A stretch of 64,000 bases of DNA from JAOUEA01 sp963821925 (GCA_963821925.1 CAWGFO010000001.1:620001-684000); one strand, 5' to 3'. Positions 27,681 to 37,274 are shown, counted from the first letter of the stretch. A program made the numbers and translations. The notes: generated by a model from the letters alone, not told the origin.

Positions 27681-30168
27681 AGCGCGGTGAGCTGCGGATC
27701 TACGTCGGGTACGCCGCGGGGGTCGGCAAGACCTTCGCGATGCTCGGTGAGGGTCATCGCCGGCGCGACCGAGGGACGGATGTCGTGGTCGGGTTCGTCG
27801 AGCCGCACGAACGTCCGCTGACCCGGGACCGGATCGGCGACCTCGAGGTGGTGCCACGGCGCCGGATCGAGTACCGCGGGTCGGTCTTCGAGGAGATGGA
27901 CGTCGACGCGATCCTCGCGCGCGCTCCCCAGGTCGCCCTGGTCGACGAGCTCGCGCACACGAACGTCCCGGGCGCTCGCAACGAGAAGCGCTGGCAGGAC
28001 GTGGACGAGCTGCTCGCCGCGCGGCATCGACGTGATCTCGACCGTGAACATCCAGCATCTCGAGTCCCTGAATGACGTCGTCGAGCGCATCACCGGCGTC
28101 GCGCAGCGGGAGACCGTGCCGGACGAGGTCGTGCGCCGCGCCGACCAGCAGGAGCTCGTCGACATGACGCCGTACGCGCTGCGCCGGCGCATGGCCCACG
28201 GCAACATCTACCCCTCCGAGCGGATCGATGCCGCGCTCTCGAACTACTTCCGCGAGGGGAACCTGGGGGCGCTGCGGGAACTGGCGCTGCTGTGGATGGC
28301 CGATCGCGTCGACGAGTCGCTCCAGGACTACATGAAGGACCGCGGCATCGAGGGCCCGTGGGAAGCCCGCGAACGGATCCTGGTCGGCATCTCCGGGCGT
28401 CCGCGAGGACGAGACCCTCGTCCGGCGTGCGGCGCGGATGGCGGCGCGACGCGGTGGCGACCTCCTGGGGGTGCATGTCGCGCTCGACGACGCGCCCGCC
28501 GATCCCCCCGCGCTCGACGAGCATCGGTCGCTCGTGCTCACGCTCGGCGGTTCGTTCCGCGAGGTGGTCGGTCGCAGCGTGCCGGAAGCCCTGCTCGAGG
28601 TGGCCCGCGCCGAGAACGTCACGCAGATCGTGATCGGCGCGAGCACGCGCTCGCGATGGCGAGAGCTCGTCCACGGGTCGGTCGTGAACCGCGTGGTGCG
28701 CGGATCGGGCCCGATCGACGTGCACGTGATCTCGCAGGAGGCGCCCCCGGCGCGCGAAGCGCTGGGCACGCCGCGCGCGGTCGGTCTCGACCGGTCGCGG
28801 CGGCTCGCGGGGTGGGCGCTCGCGGTGGTGGTCCTGCCGCTGCTCACGGTCGTGCTCGTGCAGCTCCGGGATCGCCTCGGCCTGCCGAGCGAGATCCTCC
28901 TGTACCTGACGGCCGTCGTCGCGGTCGCCGCGGTCGGGGGCCTGTGGCCCGCGATCGCGGCGGCGATCGCCGCCTCGCTCGCGATCAACTGGTACTTCAC
29001 GCACCCGATCCACACGTGGACGATCGCCGCCCCCGAGAACCTGCTCGCGATCCTGGTCTTCATCGTCGTCGCGGTGGTCGTGAGCGTCCTCGTCGACCGG
29101 GCGGCCCGGCTCCGGATGGAGTCGCAACGCGCGCGGACCGAGGCGGAGACGCTCGCCCGTCAGGCGGGGTGGCTCCTCGCCGAGGAGGACCCGATCCCGA
29201 GTCTCCTCGAGCACCTGCGGACCAGTTTCGGGTTGGAGGCGGTGTCGGTGCTCAGGCCCGACGGCGAAGGAGGGTGGGAGCTCGAGGCGGCCTCCGGGTT
29301 CCCTGCACCCGCCAGGCCCGAGGACGGCACCGATTCGCTGCCGCTCCGTGACGACGCCGTGCTCGTGCTGCGGGGCGTCGGGCTGCCGGCCGAGTCCCGG
29401 CGCGTGTTGACCGCCTTCGCGGCGCAGCTCGCGGTGGCCGTGCGGGGCCGCGAACTGGCTGCCGAGGTGGCGGAGGCGGCCGAGGTCGCGGAGGTGAGTG
29501 ACCTCCGGGCCGCGATCCTGGCCGCCGTCTCGCACGACCTGCGGACCCCGCTCGCCTCGATCAAGGCGTCGGTGAGCAGCCTCCGCCAGGACGACGTCGC
29601 GTGGACCGACGACGAGGTGGCCGAGTTCCTCGCGACGATCGAGGAGGAGACCGACCGGCTCGACGGCCTCGTCGGCAACCTCCTGGACATGAGTCGGATC
29701 CAGACCGGGTCGCTCACGCTCGTGCGCCGGCGCGTGGGGTTGGACGAGGTGGTGCCGAAGGCGCTCGCCGGCCTGCCCGATCACGGCCGGTCGATCGACG
29801 TCGATGTCCCGGAGGACCTGCCACGGGTGGATGTCGATGCCGCGCTCCTCGAGCGCGCGATCGCGAACGTCGCGAGCAACGCGATGGCCTGGTCGCCGCC
29901 CGACCGCGTCGTGCGCCTCTGCGGGTCCGGGGCCGCGGGCCGCGTCGAGCTTCGCGTCGTGGATCGCGGCCCGGGGATCCCTCCGTCCGAGCGCGATCGC
30001 GTCTTCGAGCCGTTCCAGCGGCTGGGCGACCGGTCCCTCGGTGCCGGCGTCGGCCTCGGCCTCGCCGTCGCGAAGGGGTTCGTCGAGGCGATGGGCGGTG
30101 AGCTCTCGATCGAGGACACGCCGGGCGGAGGGCTCACGATGGTGCTGTCGTTCGAGGAGGCGGCATGA
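27677..30168 (+). CDS. kdpD: KdpD, K+-responsive sensor histidine kinase (two insertions)
   Basis: About 830 residues after correction, close to the usual length. Order: an N-terminal KdpD domain with the P-loop-like GYAAGVGKTFAML and VDELAHTNVPGARNEKRWQD; a Usp-like domain ending IVIGASTRSRWRELVHGS; four DUF4118 helices; a GAF-like region; and a HisKA/HATPase module with AAVSHDLRTPLASIKASVSS and DRGPGIPPSERDRVFEPF. It senses low K+ or ionic strength and phosphorylates KdpE. Frame changes near 28019-28022 (expected LLAAGIDVIS) and 28395-28398 (expected GISGVREDE) each need one extra base. The 3' end overlaps kdpE (ATGA). Confidence 0.92.
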
Positions 30169-30861
30169 CCCGGGTGCTCGTCGTCGACGACGAGCCGCAG
30201 ATCCTGCGGGGCCTCGGCACGAACCTGCGGGCTCGCGGGTACGACGTCGAGACCGCGCCGGACGGCGAGCGCGCGCTGACCGTGGCCGCGTCGACCCTTC
30301 CGGACGTCGTGATCCTGGACCTCGGCCTGCCGGGCATCGACGGGGTCGAGGTGATCCGCGGTCTCCGCGCGTGGACGCGGACCCCGATCATCGTGCTCTC
30401 GGCGCGCGATCAGGAGCGCGACAAGGTCGAAGCGCTCGACGCGGGCGCCGACGACTACGTCGAGAAGCCGTTCGGGATGAACGAGCTGCTCGCACGTCTC
30501 CGCGCGGCCGAGCGCCGCGCCGCTCCGGCCGGCGAGACGGCCGTCGTCGAGACCGATGCGTTCACGGTCGATCTCGCCGCGAAGAAGGTGACGTCCTCCG
30601 AAGGCAACGAGATGCATCTGACCCCCACCGAGTGGGGTCTGGTGGAGTCGCTCGTTCGTCGTCCGGGCAAGCTCGTCAGCCAGCGCCAGCTCCTGCAGGA
30701 GGTCTGGGGCCCCCGCTACGAAGACGAGACCAACTACCTGCGCGTGTACATGGCGCAGATCCGCCGCAAGCTCGAACCGGATCCCGCGCGTCCCCGGTAC
30801 TTCATCACGGAACCAGGGATGGGTTACCGATTCGAGCCGGGGAGTGAGGAGGATCCGATGA
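30165..30861 (+). CDS. kdpE: KdpE, OmpR-family response regulator (terminal indel)
   Basis: About 230 residues. The receiver domain shows LVVDDEPQI, the phosphorylated Asp in VVILDLGLPGIDG, and the Thr/Ser and Lys switch residues in IIVLSARD and DYVEKPFG. The C-terminal winged helix reads LTPTEWGLVESLVRRPGKL and RVYMAQIRRKLEPDP. It should activate kdp transcription under K+ limitation. In the given frame there is no stop after GMGYRFEPG. Removing one G at about 30839-30843 gives a TGA at 30859-30861 that overlaps the next ATG, the pattern of neighbouring genes, so I end it there. Confidence 0.88.
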
Positions 30862-31662
30862 CGGATCGACCCGGCGAGCCCGGTCACGGGGAACCGACGA
30901 TACGCGCCCTCGGCGCGCGACGGCGACAGCTCGTTGCTCGGGTACGTCTCGCGGTCGTCGGTACGCGCTGTGCTCGTGGCGGTCTTCATGCCGTCACGGG
31001 ACGACTCACCCCGCTCAGCCACGGGTTCGCGTTCCTCGCGCTGGTGGTGCTGACGGTCGCGGTGGGCGGACTGTGGCCCGGGCTCGTCGCCGTCGGTGCT
31101 CGCGTTCCTTCGCGCTGAACTACTTCTTCATGCCCGCCGTACGACACATTCAGGATCGCCCGAGCCGCAGTAACGCGGTCGTGCTGTTCTCGTTCCTGGG
31201 TCTCGCCGTGCTGATCGCGGTCTGCTCGCTCAGGCTCGGCGCGCGCCGAGATCGCCGAGGCGCGGGCGCGCGAGCTCCAGATCCAGCAGGAACTCGACGC
31301 GGGCCCTCGTCGATCCGCGGGCCGGGAGGGCGACGGTACGCACTGGTCCTGCGGATGATCGTCGTCGCGGTTCCGGTTCCGGGAGGCGGAGTTGCTGATC
31401 ACGCCGAAGGCCGATCTCGGTGGGATGGAACGGCCGCGATGGTCGGTGGGAGGTGGCCGGAGCTCGAGGCCGCGTTGGGACTCGGCGAGGAACGGATCAC
31501 GCTGAACGTCGGTCGCCGGAACCTCGGGGTGCTCGTGCTTCGAGGGATGCGCGTCCGCCGCTCGAACCCTCAGAGCGCCGCATCCTGAATGCGTTCGCGA
31601 ACCAGCTGACGCTCGTCCTCGAACGGGATCGGCTGCTGCGGCAGGTCGTCGCGGGCGGCTGA
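30858..31662 (+). CDS. KdpD-like DUF4118-GAF protein without kinase domain (several indels)
   Basis: The pieces read MTDRPGEPGHGEPTIRALGA, SRSSVRAVLVAVFM, SHGFAFLALVVLTVAVGGLW, LNYFFMPPYDTFRIA-like, VVLFSFLGLAVLIAV, then a coiled segment and a GAF-like domain ending RILNAFANQLTLVLERDRLL. This corresponds to the four-helix DUF4118 region and following GAF of KdpD-type sensors, but it stops at TGA 31660-31662 before any HisKA or ATPase domain. It may be a sensory accessory to KdpD. At least six frame changes fall in 600 bp, the densest in the window, so the exact product is uncertain. Confidence 0.6.
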
Positions 31663-31669
31663 CGCCCGC
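31651..31669. terminator. Terminator hairpin after the kdp operon
   Basis: GCGGGCG at 31651-31657 and CGCCCGC at 31663-31669 make a perfect 7-bp stem with the loop GCTGA containing the stop codon. It separates the kdp-side operon from the convergent trkA gene ending at 31676. Confidence 0.6.
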
Positions 31670-31675
31670 TCCGCG

Positions 31676-32395
31676 CTACTCGCCGAGCTCAACCTGGGCG
31701 GCGTCGTCGGACGGGACCCCGCCCGGTGTCTCGGCCCCGACGATCGCATCGCGCAGCGTCCGCTCGGAGGCCACGTTCGACAGCGCGACGACCTCGTCGC
31801 CGCCCGCCAGCACCGTTTCGGGCTGCGGGATCACGACGTGGCCGTCACGGAGGATCGCGACGATCGCGGCGTCGGTCGGGAGCCGGAGCTCGTAGATCGG
31901 GCGGCCGATCGACGGCGCGACCTCGGGCAGCGTCATCTCCACGATCGAGACACGGCCGCCCTCGAGCCGGATCAGGCGGACCAGGTCGCCGACCGTGACC
32001 GCTTCCTCGACCATCGCCGTCAGGATGTGCGGCGGTGAGACCGCCGCGTCGACGCCCCAGGAATCGTTGAACAGCCATTCGTTCTTCGGATGGTTCACAC
32101 GCGCGAGCACGCGGGGGACCGCGAACTCCTGCTTGGCCAACAGTGAGGTCACGAGGTTGTCCTCGTCATCGCCCGTGGCCGCGACCACCACCTCGGCTTG
32201 CGACAGTTCGGCTTCCTCGAGCACCCACGGCTCGCAGGCGTCGCCCAGCACGACGCGCACGTCGGGGACGATCGGCCGCACCTTGTCGACGACGTCGGAC
32301 TCCTGCTCGATCAGCGTGACGTCGTGGCCGCGCGCGGCCAGGTCCGCCGAGAGATGCCGTCCGACGGCACCGCCGCCGGTCACGACGACGCGCAT
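31676..32395 (-). CDS. trkA: TrkA/RCK-domain K+ transport regulator (CeoC-like)
   Basis: 239 residues. The N-terminal RCK-N domain is a Rossmann fold with VVVTGGGAVGRHLSADLAAR (GxGxxG-type) and an acidic ribose-binding residue in VTLIEQESD. An RCK-C/TrkA-C domain follows at about residues 140-220 (EMTLPEVAPSIGRPIYELRL). Such proteins form cytoplasmic gating rings binding NAD(H) or nucleotides. Its start overlaps the stop of the second trkA gene (TGATG). In Mycobacterium tuberculosis the pair CeoB/CeoC stands next to the APC permease Rv2690c in the same way. Confidence 0.9.
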   Translation of the reverse strand: MRVVVTGGGAVGRHLSADLAARGHDVTLIEQESDVVDKVRPIVPDVRVVLGDACEPWVLEEAELSQAEVVVAATGDDEDNLVTSLLAKQEFAVPRVLARVNHPKNEWLFNDSWGVDAAVSPPHILTAMVEEAVTVGDLVRLIRLEGGRVSIVEMTLPEVAPSIGRPIYELRLPTDAAIVAILRDGHVVIPQPETVLAGGDEVVALSNVASERTLRDAIVGAETPGGVPSDDAAQVELGE

Positions 32396-33057
32396 CAGTG
32401 GTGCTCCCCGGGCGCCGCGAGCTGCTGATCGAGCAGCTCCATGCCGTCCTTGGCCATCATCACCACGAGATAGTCGCCCTCCTGCAAGGTGCTGTCGGAG
32501 GTGGGGATGAATCCGCCGCCGCCGCGGGACACGCCCGCGGTGAGGATCTTGCCCGGCACGTCGATCGCGTTCACGGACTTACCCACCAGGTGCTCGGGCA
32601 CCGGGACGCGCATGCGCAGCAGGTCACCGCCGCCGATCGACTCGCGGAGTTCGCTGCGATCGTGGAACAGCATCAGCTGGATCTGCTTCACGCCCCACTT
32701 CGTGGTCGCCACGGTGGGGATGTTCAGCCGCTCGTAGATCTCGGCGCGGCGCGGGTCGTAGATCCGCGCGATCACCTTGGGCACGTGGTAGTGCTCGAGC
32801 GCGACGCGGGCCGAGACGATGTTCGAGTTGTCGCCGCTCGAGACCGCGATGAACGCGTCGGCCTCCTTGATGCCGGCCTCCTGGAGCACGTCACGGTCGA
32901 ACCCCAGCCCCACGAACGTGCGGGCGTTGAAGCCCGGTGGGAGCCGCTGGAAGGCGGACTCTCGCTTGTCGATGATCGCCACGTCGTGGCCGCCCTCGCA
33001 GAGCCCGACGGTGAGCTCGGAGCCCACCCGGCCGCATCCCATGATGATCACGCGCAT
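32395..33057 (-). CDS. trkA: TrkA/RCK-domain K+ transport regulator (CeoB-like)
   Basis: 220 residues. RCK-N starts RVIIMGCGRVGSELTVGLCE with the GCGRVG dinucleotide-binding loop and the acidic residue in VAIIDKRES. RCK-C covers about 135-210 (MRVPVPEHLVGKSVNAIDVP). The sequence differs enough from the downstream trkA copy for a hetero-oligomeric ring to be plausible. It starts 9 bp after the permease stop, so permease, this gene and the next TrkA form one operon. Specificity for K+ is inferred from family and context. Confidence 0.9.
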   Translation of the reverse strand: MRVIIMGCGRVGSELTVGLCEGGHDVAIIDKRESAFQRLPPGFNARTFVGLGFDRDVLQEAGIKEADAFIAVSSGDNSNIVSARVALEHYHVPKVIARIYDPRRAEIYERLNIPTVATTKWGVKQIQLMLFHDRSELRESIGGGDLLRMRVPVPEHLVGKSVNAIDVPGKILTAGVSRGGGGFIPTSDSTLQEGDYLVVMMAKDGMELLDQQLAAPGEHH

Positions 33058-33066
33058 GCGGGCAGC

Positions 33067-35496
33067 CTATCCGACGCTCGTCGGGGCCGACAGCGGTCGC
33101 GCCGCCTTCGTCCTGGGGGCGAAGTAGTACGGCACCGCCGCCACGTCGACGTGCGGATGGTGGCCGAGGCGGCGGATGATCCGTCGACTCGTCCGGTCGT
33201 GCAGGAGCCGCTGACGGAGCTTCGGGAAGTCCCGTCGGGGCATCACCACGGTGACCTCGGCCCCGCGGTGGCCGAGCTGGATCACCTCTTCCTCGAGCGT
33301 CCGCGGGACGTTGCGGTCCCAGCACTCGACCACGTCGAGCGCGACGGGTACGCCGCTGGACATCCACGCGTCGGCGAGGTGCATCGCGCGATCGGGATCG
33401 ACCGCGGCGTGGACCGCTCGCACTTCGGTAGCGCCGAGCGTGAGCGCGTAGGCCACCGCGCGCAGAACGGCCCGATCGAGCTTGTCGACCAGGACCACGC
33501 TCGTGTGCATCCCACGCGGGGTGAGCTTGACCACCGGGTTCCCCTGTTCGTCGTGGGACAGGGGGTGGACACCGTCGGGATGGTCGCGTGGATGGTCGCG
33601 GACGAGGGTCACGCGGACGTGCTCGTAGGGGAGGAGCGCGCGGGTGAGCTTCGTACCCTCGCGTGACTCCGAGAGCCGTTCGAGCGCTGACACGTCGTGC
33701 GCGACCGGGACGAGCACGGTGATGTCCCGCTCGGTCGGGAGCGCCCCGACGAACCCGGCGAGGCGTTCGGCCTCGTCGCCGCTCCCGCGAGCGATCCGCA
33801 GCGGCACGTCGTCCTGCAGCCCTACCTGGTGCCACGCAGCCTCCAGGAGGAGCGTGTGCATGGGGTCGTCCTCCAGGTGGACCGCGAGCGTCTCGGCTCG
33901 AAGCGTCTTCGCGTACTGCAGGGCGTGGATCGTCCGGTCGTCGACGTCGCGTACCAGCAGGAGGGCCATCGGCCGGTCGCGCGGGATCGTCACGTAGGAC
34001 TGCAGATCCTCCTCGAGCTCTCCACGCTCGCGCTCGTACTGATGGTTCATGCGCATCAACAGCCAGACGAGCACCGGGACGAGCACCATGACGGCCCACG
34101 CGCCCTCGGCGAACTTCGTGATCGAGATGACCACCAGGACGACCGCGGTGGCGACGGCGCCGGCACCGTTGATCACGAGGCCGAGCTTCCAACCGGGCTC
34201 CCGCAGCCTGAGGTGGCGCTTGGCCATCCCCGCCTGTGAGAGCGAGAACGAGGTGAAGACGCCGATCGCGTAGAAGGGGATCAGCCGCGTCACGTCGGCG
34301 CGGAAGATCACGACGAGCACCGCGGCGGCGGCCGCGAGGGCGATGATCCCGTTCGAGAACACCAGCCGGTGCCCGCGGGTCGTGAACTGCCGTGGCAGGA
34401 AGTTGTCGTCGGCGTGGAAGTTCGCCAGCCGCGGGAAGTCGGCGAAGGCGGTGTTCGCGGCGAGTACGAGGATCAGGGTGGTGGCGACCTGCAGCACCAG
34501 GAACGCCACGTACCCGATCCCCGTCTGCCCGAAGACCTCCTTGCCGATGTCGGCGAGCACGGTCGACTTGCCGGTGAAGTCGGGCGCGGTGTGCAGGCGC
34601 GACGCCAGGAACGAGATCCCGATGAACATCGACGCGAGGATCAGGCCCATCGCCGTCAGGGTCTTCTGGGCGTTCCGCCATTCGGGAGCCTTGAACGCCG
34701 GCACGCCGTTCGAGATCGCCTCGACGCCGGTCATCGCGGCGCTCCCGGAGGCGAGCGCATGGAGCGCGATGAAGAGCGGGACCCCGGCGAGCAACCCCAG
34801 GCTCTGCTTCCCCGTGGCGACCGCTCCACCCGGCTCGAGCGATCCCGTCGCGAGCCGCACCAGCCCGATCACGATCAGTGAGACGACGCTCAGGATGAAC
34901 AGGTACGTGGGAGCGGCGAAGATCTTCCCCGACTCCCGGACGCCGCGCAGGTTCCCGAGCGCGATCAGGCAGATGAACACGACCGCCATCGGCACTCGGA
35001 ACACGTGGAGGCTCGGCGCCGCGGCGATGATCGCCGCCACGCCGGCCGAGACCGACACCGCGACGGTGAGCACGTAGTCGGTGAGGAGCGCGACGCCCGC
35101 CACCTGCGCGGGGAGCAGTCCGAAGTTGTCCTTCGTCACGATGTAGGCGCCGCCGGCCGACGGGTAGGCCTTGATCGTCTGCCGGTAGCTGAAGATCAAG
35201 ATCGCGAGCACGCAGGTGATCGCGAGGGTCAGCGGCATCACGAGCGAGAAGGCGACGGCGCCGAACCCGGCGATGAAGAGGGTCTTCAGCATCTCCTCGG
35301 AGGCGTAGGCCACCGACGACAGCGCGTCGGAGGAGAAGATCGCGAGCGCCGCGATCTTTCCCAGGCGCTCGTGCACGAGGTGCGCGGTGGGGAGTGCCGG
35401 CCCCAGGAGGACGCGCTTGAGGCCGGCCTTCTCATGGAGCGGAGCGGGGCCGACCCCAGGCGGCGGTGCGGTGAGCGGTTCGGTGCGCGTTCCCAT
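33067..35496 (-). CDS. KimA/APC-type K+ permease with two C-terminal Usp-like domains
   Basis: 809 residues. The N-terminal 480 form a 12-helix APC transporter with the KimA-type signatures IFSSDALSSVAYASEEML, FSYRQTIKAYPSAGGAYIV, GVEAISNGVPAFK and RLVFSNGIIALA. These match Bacillus subtilis KimA, a K+/H+ symporter shut by c-di-AMP. The cytoplasmic tail holds two Usp-like repeats, the first around RPMALLLVRDVDDRTIHALQ and the second around HTSVVLVDKLDRAVLRAV; KimA has one. ATG 35496 follows GAAGGG. Together with two TrkA genes it forms the Rv2690c-CeoB-CeoC type operon. K+ is the inferred substrate, although older annotation calls such proteins amino-acid permeases. Confidence 0.82.
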   Translation of the reverse strand: MGTRTEPLTAPPPGVGPAPLHEKAGLKRVLLGPALPTAHLVHERLGKIAALAIFSSDALSSVAYASEEMLKTLFIAGFGAVAFSLVMPLTLAITCVLAILIFSYRQTIKAYPSAGGAYIVTKDNFGLLPAQVAGVALLTDYVLTVAVSVSAGVAAIIAAAPSLHVFRVPMAVVFICLIALGNLRGVRESGKIFAAPTYLFILSVVSLIVIGLVRLATGSLEPGGAVATGKQSLGLLAGVPLFIALHALASGSAAMTGVEAISNGVPAFKAPEWRNAQKTLTAMGLILASMFIGISFLASRLHTAPDFTGKSTVLADIGKEVFGQTGIGYVAFLVLQVATTLILVLAANTAFADFPRLANFHADDNFLPRQFTTRGHRLVFSNGIIALAAAAAVLVVIFRADVTRLIPFYAIGVFTSFSLSQAGMAKRHLRLREPGWKLGLVINGAGAVATAVVLVVISITKFAEGAWAVMVLVPVLVWLLMRMNHQYERERGELEEDLQSYVTIPRDRPMALLLVRDVDDRTIHALQYAKTLRAETLAVHLEDDPMHTLLLEAAWHQVGLQDDVPLRIARGSGDEAERLAGFVGALPTERDITVLVPVAHDVSALERLSESREGTKLTRALLPYEHVRVTLVRDHPRDHPDGVHPLSHDEQGNPVVKLTPRGMHTSVVLVDKLDRAVLRAVAYALTLGATEVRAVHAAVDPDRAMHLADAWMSSGVPVALDVVECWDRNVPRTLEEEVIQLGHRGAEVTVVMPRRDFPKLRQRLLHDRTSRRIIRRLGHHPHVDVAAVPYYFAPRTKAARPLSAPTSVG

Positions 35497-35577
35497 CGGT
35501 GCCCTTCGCCAGACGCGTTGTCACTCAAAGGGTCGACGCCCCGGCGTGAGGGCCGCGCTAGGAAGAGGGAGTCCGGC

Positions 35578-35595
35578 GTGAAGAAGGCGTGAAGG
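35578..35595 (+). promoter_or_regulatory. Tandem 11-bp-spaced operator near the permease promoter
   Basis: GTGAAGA at 35578-35584 and GTGAAGG at 35589-35595 are 11 bp apart, 82 bp upstream of the leftward permease ATG and about 18 bp upstream of its possible -10 box. This suggests direct control of the permease operon by the same regulator as kdp. Confidence 0.6.
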
Positions 35596-35752
35596 CCGTG
35601 TCCGTCCGGACCGCGGTCCTGTGTGGCGAGGCCCGATCCGGGCCGAACAGGACGGTGCCCGAGGGACTGCCGACTGGAGGGTGTCGGCGGTCCCCCGGGC
35701 GATGAGACTCGGAGGATGGGTGACTCCGTGCTTGAAGTCTCGGGCAGGAGCC

Positions 35753-35770
35753 GTGAAAGGCGCGTGAAGG
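35753..35770 (+). promoter_or_regulatory. Tandem 11-bp-spaced operator, distal pair before second kinase
   Basis: GTGAAAG at 35753-35759 and GTGAAGG at 35764-35770, 11 bp apart. It is followed 21 bp later (start to start) by another pair, giving four repeats on one helix face. Confidence 0.6.
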
Positions 35771-35784
35771 ATCCCGGGGCTCGC

Positions 35785-35802
35785 GTGAAGATCGCGTGAA
35801 AG
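35785..35802 (+). promoter_or_regulatory. Tandem 11-bp-spaced operator, proximal pair before second kinase
   Basis: GTGAAGA at 35785-35791 and GTGAAAG at 35796-35802. The second repeat ends 4 nt before the TAGCGT -10 box, so binding here would touch the core promoter; autoregulation by the downstream response regulator is likely. Confidence 0.6.
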
Positions 35803-35806
35803 CCGT

Positions 35807-35812
35807 TAGCGT
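35807..35812 (+). promoter_or_regulatory. -10 element (TAGCGT) of the second kinase gene
   Basis: TAGCGT ends 7 nt before GTG 35820, the same geometry as at 3229, 37992, 38496 and 46873. No ribosome binding site is present, which supports the choice of GTG 35820. Confidence 0.6.
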
Positions 35813-35819
35813 GAGATCC

Positions 35820-37274
35820 GTGAACCGGCCGACTCCCGACGAGCCCCGCTCGCACGCGTTCACCCTGCGGGGTGCGGTGATCGCGTTCCTCGCGCCGGCG
35901 GTCGCGGCGATCGTGTCCGTGCCGCTCGCCACGAGCGGCCCCGCCAGCGCGATCGCCGTGTTCCTGCTGGCCTGCGTGATCGCGGCGGTGGCCGGAGGGC
36001 TCTGGAGCGGCTTATTGGCGGCGGTGATCTCGTCCGTCACGCTTCCGTTCCTGTTCGGGACCGAGCGGTTCTCGCTGCAGCTCGACGGGGCCGAGGACGC
36101 GGTGGCCGCGATCGTGTTCCTCGCGGTCGCGTTGGTCGTCGGTCTCCTGGTCGGGGGTGCGACCGAGGACCGCGCCCGCGCGGCCCGACGGGAGCGCGAG
36201 GCGCGACTCCTCGGGTACCTCTCGTCCAAGCTCCTGACCGGCGAGATCCCCGACCGTGTGCTCGACGACTTCGCGAACATCCTGCTGGATCCGTTCGGCC
36301 TGGCCTCCTGCGACATCCTGGTGGAGCTCGACGGGCAGCCGCTGCACGCGCGGGCGGAGCGTCCGGGCGTCGAGCCCGGCGGTCCCAAGGCGCTGGTCCC
36401 GCTCGTCGTGGGCGCGGTCTCCTTCGGGACCCTCGAGGCCGAACGGCCGATGGGCCGCCGGGCACTCACGAAGGACGAGGAGCTCCTCCTCGAGGCGGCG
36501 GCCAAGCAGGCGGCCGCGGCCCTGGACCGCGCCCGGCTCGACGTCCGCGTCCGCATGGCGCAGCTCGACGCCGAGACGAACCAGCTGCGCGCGGCGATGT
36601 TCTCCTCGGTCACGCACGATCTGCGGACCCCGCTCGCCTCGATCAAGGCGGGCGTCACGAGCCTGCTCGATCCGTCCGTCGAGTACGAGCCCGAGCAGGA
36701 GCGCGAGCTCCTCACGACGATCCTCGAGGAGACGGACCGCCTGAACCGGCTCGTGGGCAACATCCTCGACCTCGCGAAGATCCGGGCCGGCGCGCTGATC
36801 CCGACCCGCCAGGCGGCGGCCGTCGACGAGATCGTCGGCGCGGTGCTGGCGCGCATGCGTCCCCGGCTGCAGGCGCAGGGGGTCCGCGTGGAGACGAAGA
36901 TCCGTCCGGACCTGCCCGACGTGATGGTCGACGAGATGCAGCTGGACCAGGTGCTCACGAACCTGCTGGAGAACGCGGCCCGTTACACGCCGGCGGGGAG
37001 CGAGATCCAGGTGTCGGCCGGGGTGTTCCGCGAGGCCGTGCAGGTGCGCGTGAGCGACCGTGGCCCGGGGATCCCGCCGGAAGAGCGCGAGCGGGTCTTC
37101 GAGGCGTTCTATCGTGGCGGCCGGAGCCCCGAGATGCCGGGGAGCGGGCTGGGCCTCGCGATCGCGAAGGCGATCGTCACGGCCCACGGAGGGCGGATCT
37201 GGGTCGAGGGGGCCCCGGGCGGCGGCGCGGCCGTGGTGTTCGAGATCCCGATCGGCGGTGAGGGAGGGACGTGA
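35820..37274 (+). CDS. KdpD-like sensor histidine kinase lacking the KdpD sensor domain
   Basis: About 484 residues. Four N-terminal helices (about 20-120) resemble DUF4118 of KdpD. A GAF-like domain follows (about 150-260), then HisKA with FSSVTHDLRTPLASIKAGVT (phospho-accepting His) and HATPase with NLLENAARYT, DRGPGIPPEERERVFEAFYR and GSGLGLAIAKAIV. The long N-terminal KdpD/Usp part of true KdpD is absent. It is coupled to a response regulator (ATGA overlap) and flanked by K+ permeases, so it is probably a second cation- or turgor-sensing system. Four operator repeats lie directly upstream. GTG 35820 was chosen on the TAGCGT spacing. Confidence 0.87.
   Translation: MNRPTPDEPRSHAFTLRGAVIAFLAPAVAAIVSVPLATSGPASAIAVFLLACVIAAVAGGLWSGLLAAVISSVTLPFLFGTERFSLQLDGAEDAVAAIVFLAVALVVGLLVGGATEDRARAARREREARLLGYLSSKLLTGEIPDRVLDDFANILLDPFGLASCDILVELDGQPLHARAERPGVEPGGPKALVPLVVGAVSFGTLEAERPMGRRALTKDEELLLEAAAKQAAAALDRARLDVRVRMAQLDAETNQLRAAMFSSVTHDLRTPLASIKAGVTSLLDPSVEYEPEQERELLTTILEETDRLNRLVGNILDLAKIRAGALIPTRQAAAVDEIVGAVLARMRPRLQAQGVRVETKIRPDLPDVMVDEMQLDQVLTNLLENAARYTPAGSEIQVSAGVFREAVQVRVSDRGPGIPPEERERVFEAFYRGGRSPEMPGSGLGLAIAKAIVTAHGGRIWVEGAPGGGAAVVFEIPIGGEGGT

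Larger units (their letters stand above)
35497..35819. other. 323-bp divergent regulatory spacer
   Basis: This spacer lies between the leftward permease-TrkA operon and the rightward second sensor kinase. It holds three tandem 11-bp-spaced repeats (listed separately), an isolated GTGAGGG at 35546-35552, a possible leftward -10 (TAGCGC, minus strand, 35554-35559) and the rightward TAGCGT. I see no reading frame in it. Confidence 0.6.

Noticed and set aside
23287..31662. Programmed ribosomal frameshifting in the kdp genes
   Set aside because: Breaks are too many, lie at non-slippery sequences and affect all subunits; a single extra base at each explains the data better.
36012..37187. Minus-strand open frame opposite the second KdpD-like kinase
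   Set aside because: No motif, and the + strand kinase has all HisKA/HATPase boxes with an intact promoter.
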